This document shows, one piece after another, positions 36,404-38,526 of a stretch of DNA of 38,526 nucleotides. The stretch's first letter is position 1; each line of letters opens with the position of its first letter. The translations under genes and the position numbers were made by a program. A model generated the notes under the pieces. The model did no database searches. It worked only from the letters and a program-made list of their open reading frames with translations, and was not told the origin of the DNA. The stretch comes from JAPPHY01 sp034423135 (GTDB taxonomy: Bacteria > Chloroflexota > Dehalococcoidia > Lucifugimonadales > UBA2985), in NCBI GenBank assembly GCA_034423135.1, contig DAOUJC010000018.1, forward strand, positions 1-38,526. Reading direction: 5' to 3'.

Positions 36404-38526
36404 TTGACACGAGCAGAGCAACCGGAAGCGGAATCCGAAGATCAGCCACGGAAAGACCGCCTCTCCCTCCTGAGCGAGGCCAGCCTGCGCATCACCGAGA
36501 GCCTGGACTACGACACGGTGTTGCAGGAGGTGGTGGACAGTGCAAGGGCCCTGACCGGATCCCGCTACGGAGCGATAACCCTTCCTGGCAAGACAAGACA
36601 GCGGCCCGACTTCATCGTCTCCGGGCTGACCTGGGAAGAGCATCAGGGACTGTGGGAAATGCCCCAGGGATTGGGCTTCTTCGAGTACCTCAGCGGGCTG
36701 GAAGCACCCCTGCGGGTCTCCAACATCGCCGGCCACCTGAGCGCATTGGGGATGCCCGAGTTCTCCCCCCCGATTTCGGCGTCCTCGCTCCTGGTGGCGC
36801 CCATCCGTCACCGGAGGGTCGGTGTGGGCACCGTCTATCTGGCACACGAGGAGGAGGGCCTTGAGTTCAGCCAGGAGGATGAGGAGACCCTCGTGATGTT
36901 CGCCGCCCAAGCGGCGCTGGTCATCGCCAACGCTCGCCGCCACCGGGATGAGAAGCGGGCCCGGGCCGGTCTGGAAACGCTGGTCAACACCTCGCCGGTG
37001 GGCGTGGTGGTCTTCGATGCCGGTACGGGGACGGCCTCCTTCGTCAACCGGGAGGCGCTGAGGATTGTGGACGGGCTCCGCAACCCCGATCAGAGCGCCG
37101 AGGAACTGCTGGAGATACTGACCTTTCGGCGAGCCGACGGGCGGGAGGTCTCCCTGAAGGATTACCCCATGGCGCAGGCGCTGAGCTCCGGAGAAACGGT
37201 GCGAGCCGAGGAGATCGTCATCCAGGTCCCCGACGGGCGCTGGGTCAACACCATCGTAAACGCCTCGCCCATCGTATCGGAAGAAGGGGACGTAGTGTCG
37301 ACTGTGGTCACCCTGCAGGACCTGGCGCCAATGAGGGAGCTGGGCCGCCAGCGGGCCGAGTTTCTGGGCATGGTGAGCCAGGAGCTGCTGGCGCCCCTGA
37401 CCTCCATCAAAGGTTCCGCCGCCGCCGTGCTGGAGGGCCCGTCCCCGATGGACCCCGGAGAGGTCCGCCAGTTCTTCGGCATCGTCCAGTGGCAGGCCGA
37501 CCGAATGCGGCGCTTGATCCGAGACCTGTTGGAAGTTGCGCGCATCGAGACCGGAACGCTGTCCCTGGCCCCCGAGCCCACGGACCTGTCTTTCCTGGTG
37601 GGACAGGCCCGGGCATCATTCATGGACGGTAGGGCGGTCAATGCGGTTGAGATTGACGTTCCCCCGGACCTGCCCCAGGTCGCGGCGGACCGGCAGCGAG
37701 CGCTCCAGGTGCTGGACCGCCTGCTGTCCAACGCCGCAGGCCACTCCCCTGAGGATTCGGTCATCACGGTGAGCGCCCGCCTGGAGGACTCGCATGTGGC
37801 GGTGTGTGTTGCCGAGCAGGGCCGGACATACCCTCCCCAACCCTTGCCGCTGCTGTTTCACAGGCTCTCCGTTGCGGGAAGCAGGGGTGAAAGCGTGGCC
37901 GGGGGAGAGGCCCTGGGCCTGTCGGTATGCCGGGGGATTGTGGAGGCCCACGGCGGCCGCATCTGGATCGAGAACGGCGGTCCGGGCGCAGGGTCACGCT
38001 ACATCTTCACCATGCCGGTCGCCGAGGGAGGTGCGCCGCTCAGGACGGAACAGGCGGGGCTGTCTTCCGACGTCATCCGGCGTGCTGGAAGGGGCCTGGG
38101 GCGCGTGCTGGTGGTGGACGACGATCCCCAGGTGCTGTGGCACGTACGCAACACCCTGACGGAGGCCGGCTACACCCTCGCAGCCACCTGGGACCCGGAG
38201 GAGGTGGAACGGCTCATCGCGGCGGAGCGGCCCCACCTAGTGTTACTGGACTCGGCGATGACCGGGACCGACGGATCGGGGCTGATCAAGTGCATATCAA
38301 GTGTGACCGACGCGCCGGTCGTGCTGCTGTCGGGCCACGGTGGAAGCCAGGAGAGGGACATTGCCCTCGCCTTCGAGAGTGGCGCAGACGACTACATCGC
38401 CAGGCCCTTCTCTCCCTCTGAGCTGGTGGCCCGGGTGGGTGCGGCATTGCGGCGTCGGGACGCGCCGGGAAGGGTGCCGCACCAGGGGTCCTTCCAACTG
38501 GGAGAACTGACCATCGACTATTTTGG
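36404..38526 (+). CDS. GAF-PAS-kinase-receiver-winged-helix fusion, degenerate (3' end beyond the window)
   Basis: At least 707 codons from TTG 36404 (GAGGTG upstream, in-frame stop at 36392). Order: GAF domain (about 15-180), PAS-like region (about 190-310), dimerisation/phosphoacceptor domain, ATPase domain (about 410-545), receiver (about 565-680) and the start of a winged-helix domain (FQLGELTIDYF). The H-box reads GMVSQELLAPLTSIKG, with Gln326 where His is expected. The ATPase G1 box is AEQGRT instead of DxGxG. The receiver keeps VVDDDP and Asp616 (VLLDSAM) but has Arg667 for the conserved Lys (DYIARPF). It may act as a ligand-sensing transcription factor without His-Asp phosphorelay. 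Confidence 0.85.
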   Translation, partial: MTRAEQPEAESEDQPRKDRLSLLSEASLRITESLDYDTVLQEVVDSARALTGSRYGAITLPGKTRQRPDFIVSGLTWEEHQGLWEMPQGLGFFEYLSGLEAPLRVSNIAGHLSALGMPEFSPPISASSLLVAPIRHRRVGVGTVYLAHEEEGLEFSQEDEETLVMFAAQAALVIANARRHRDEKRARAGLETLVNTSPVGVVVFDAGTGTASFVNREALRIVDGLRNPDQSAEELLEILTFRRADGREVSLKDYPMAQALSSGETVRAEEIVIQVPDGRWVNTIVNASPIVSEEGDVVSTVVTLQDLAPMRELGRQRAEFLGMVSQELLAPLTSIKGSAAAVLEGPSPMDPGEVRQFFGIVQWQADRMRRLIRDLLEVARIETGTLSLAPEPTDLSFLVGQARASFMDGRAVNAVEIDVPPDLPQVAADRQRALQVLDRLLSNAAGHSPEDSVITVSARLEDSHVAVCVAEQGRTYPPQPLPLLFHRLSVAGSRGESVAGGEALGLSVCRGIVEAHGGRIWIENGGPGAGSRYIFTMPVAEGGAPLRTEQAGLSSDVIRRAGRGLGRVLVVDDDPQVLWHVRNTLTEAGYTLAATWDPEEVERLIAAERPHLVLLDSAMTGTDGSGLIKCISSVTDAPVVLLSGHGGSQERDIALAFESGADDYIARPFSPSELVARVGAALRRRDAPGRVPHQGSFQLGELTIDYF

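Overview
The window is GC-rich, densely coding bacterial DNA that looks like a Chloroflexota genome, probably Dehalococcoidia or SAR202-like. That placement is an inference. It rests on a 23S rRNA gene with no 16S or spacer tRNA upstream of it, an F420 gene (cofE), a small IF2, a fused GAF-kinase-receiver-winged-helix regulator, and many short dispersed palindromic repeats of the kind common in these genomes.

Layout. 1-1800: 5' part of the 23S rRNA gene (minus strand) with its own promoter and a terminator-like hairpin in the leader, a membrane protein and a lipoprotein. 1.8-8.3 kb (minus strand): a SAM methyltransferase, a DNA methyltransferase, a frameshifted conserved gene, ferritin, a zinc alcohol dehydrogenase, three very small membrane proteins, and a DNA methyltransferase-HNH protein split in two at a TGATG junction. 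8.5-10.2 kb (plus): a metallo-beta-lactamase-fold hydrolase and an esterase. 10.2-13.8 kb (minus): spermidine synthesis (speD-speE), a HesB/IscA-like protein with a Gly/Cys tail, and a beta-propeller-like lipoprotein. 13.8-15.5 kb (plus): aroK-aroB. 15.6-15.9 kb (minus): a SelW/Rdx-type selenoprotein whose in-frame UGA sits in a CxxU motif, followed by a hairpin.

16.0-19.2 kb is a visibly more A/T-rich island flanked by imperfect 37-bp direct repeats. It carries a strong promoter, a 51-residue protein, two ParB-like proteins, a helical protein with an in-frame TGA just upstream, and a convergent PAPS-reductase-like protein. This resembles an IbrA/IbrB-type ParB plus PAPS-reductase module. The host sequence resumes with cofE and then a translation/transcription operon: nusA (with a promoter-proximal terminator in its leader), ylxR, infB, rbfA, truB.

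25.4-27.7 kb is rich in repeats and holds two small genes and a complete IS481-like element inserted in a palindromic repeat. 27.6-32.5 kb: aspartate dehydrogenase; a leaderless, apparently autoregulated XRE gene with two overlapping downstream genes; tsaD, a cupin and tRNA-Ser(UGA). A decayed response-regulator tail lies directly beside the tRNA. 32.9-36.2 kb: membrane proteins and an RCC1-repeat lipoprotein. The window ends inside a kinase/response-regulator fusion whose phospho-acceptor His is Gln and whose receiver Lys is Arg, so it is probably a pseudokinase regulator.

The strongest leads are the unannotated selenoprotein, the ParB/PAPS-reductase island, the split methyltransferase-HNH protein with its small membrane partners, the degenerate two-component fusion, and the paired leader terminators of 23S rRNA and nusA.
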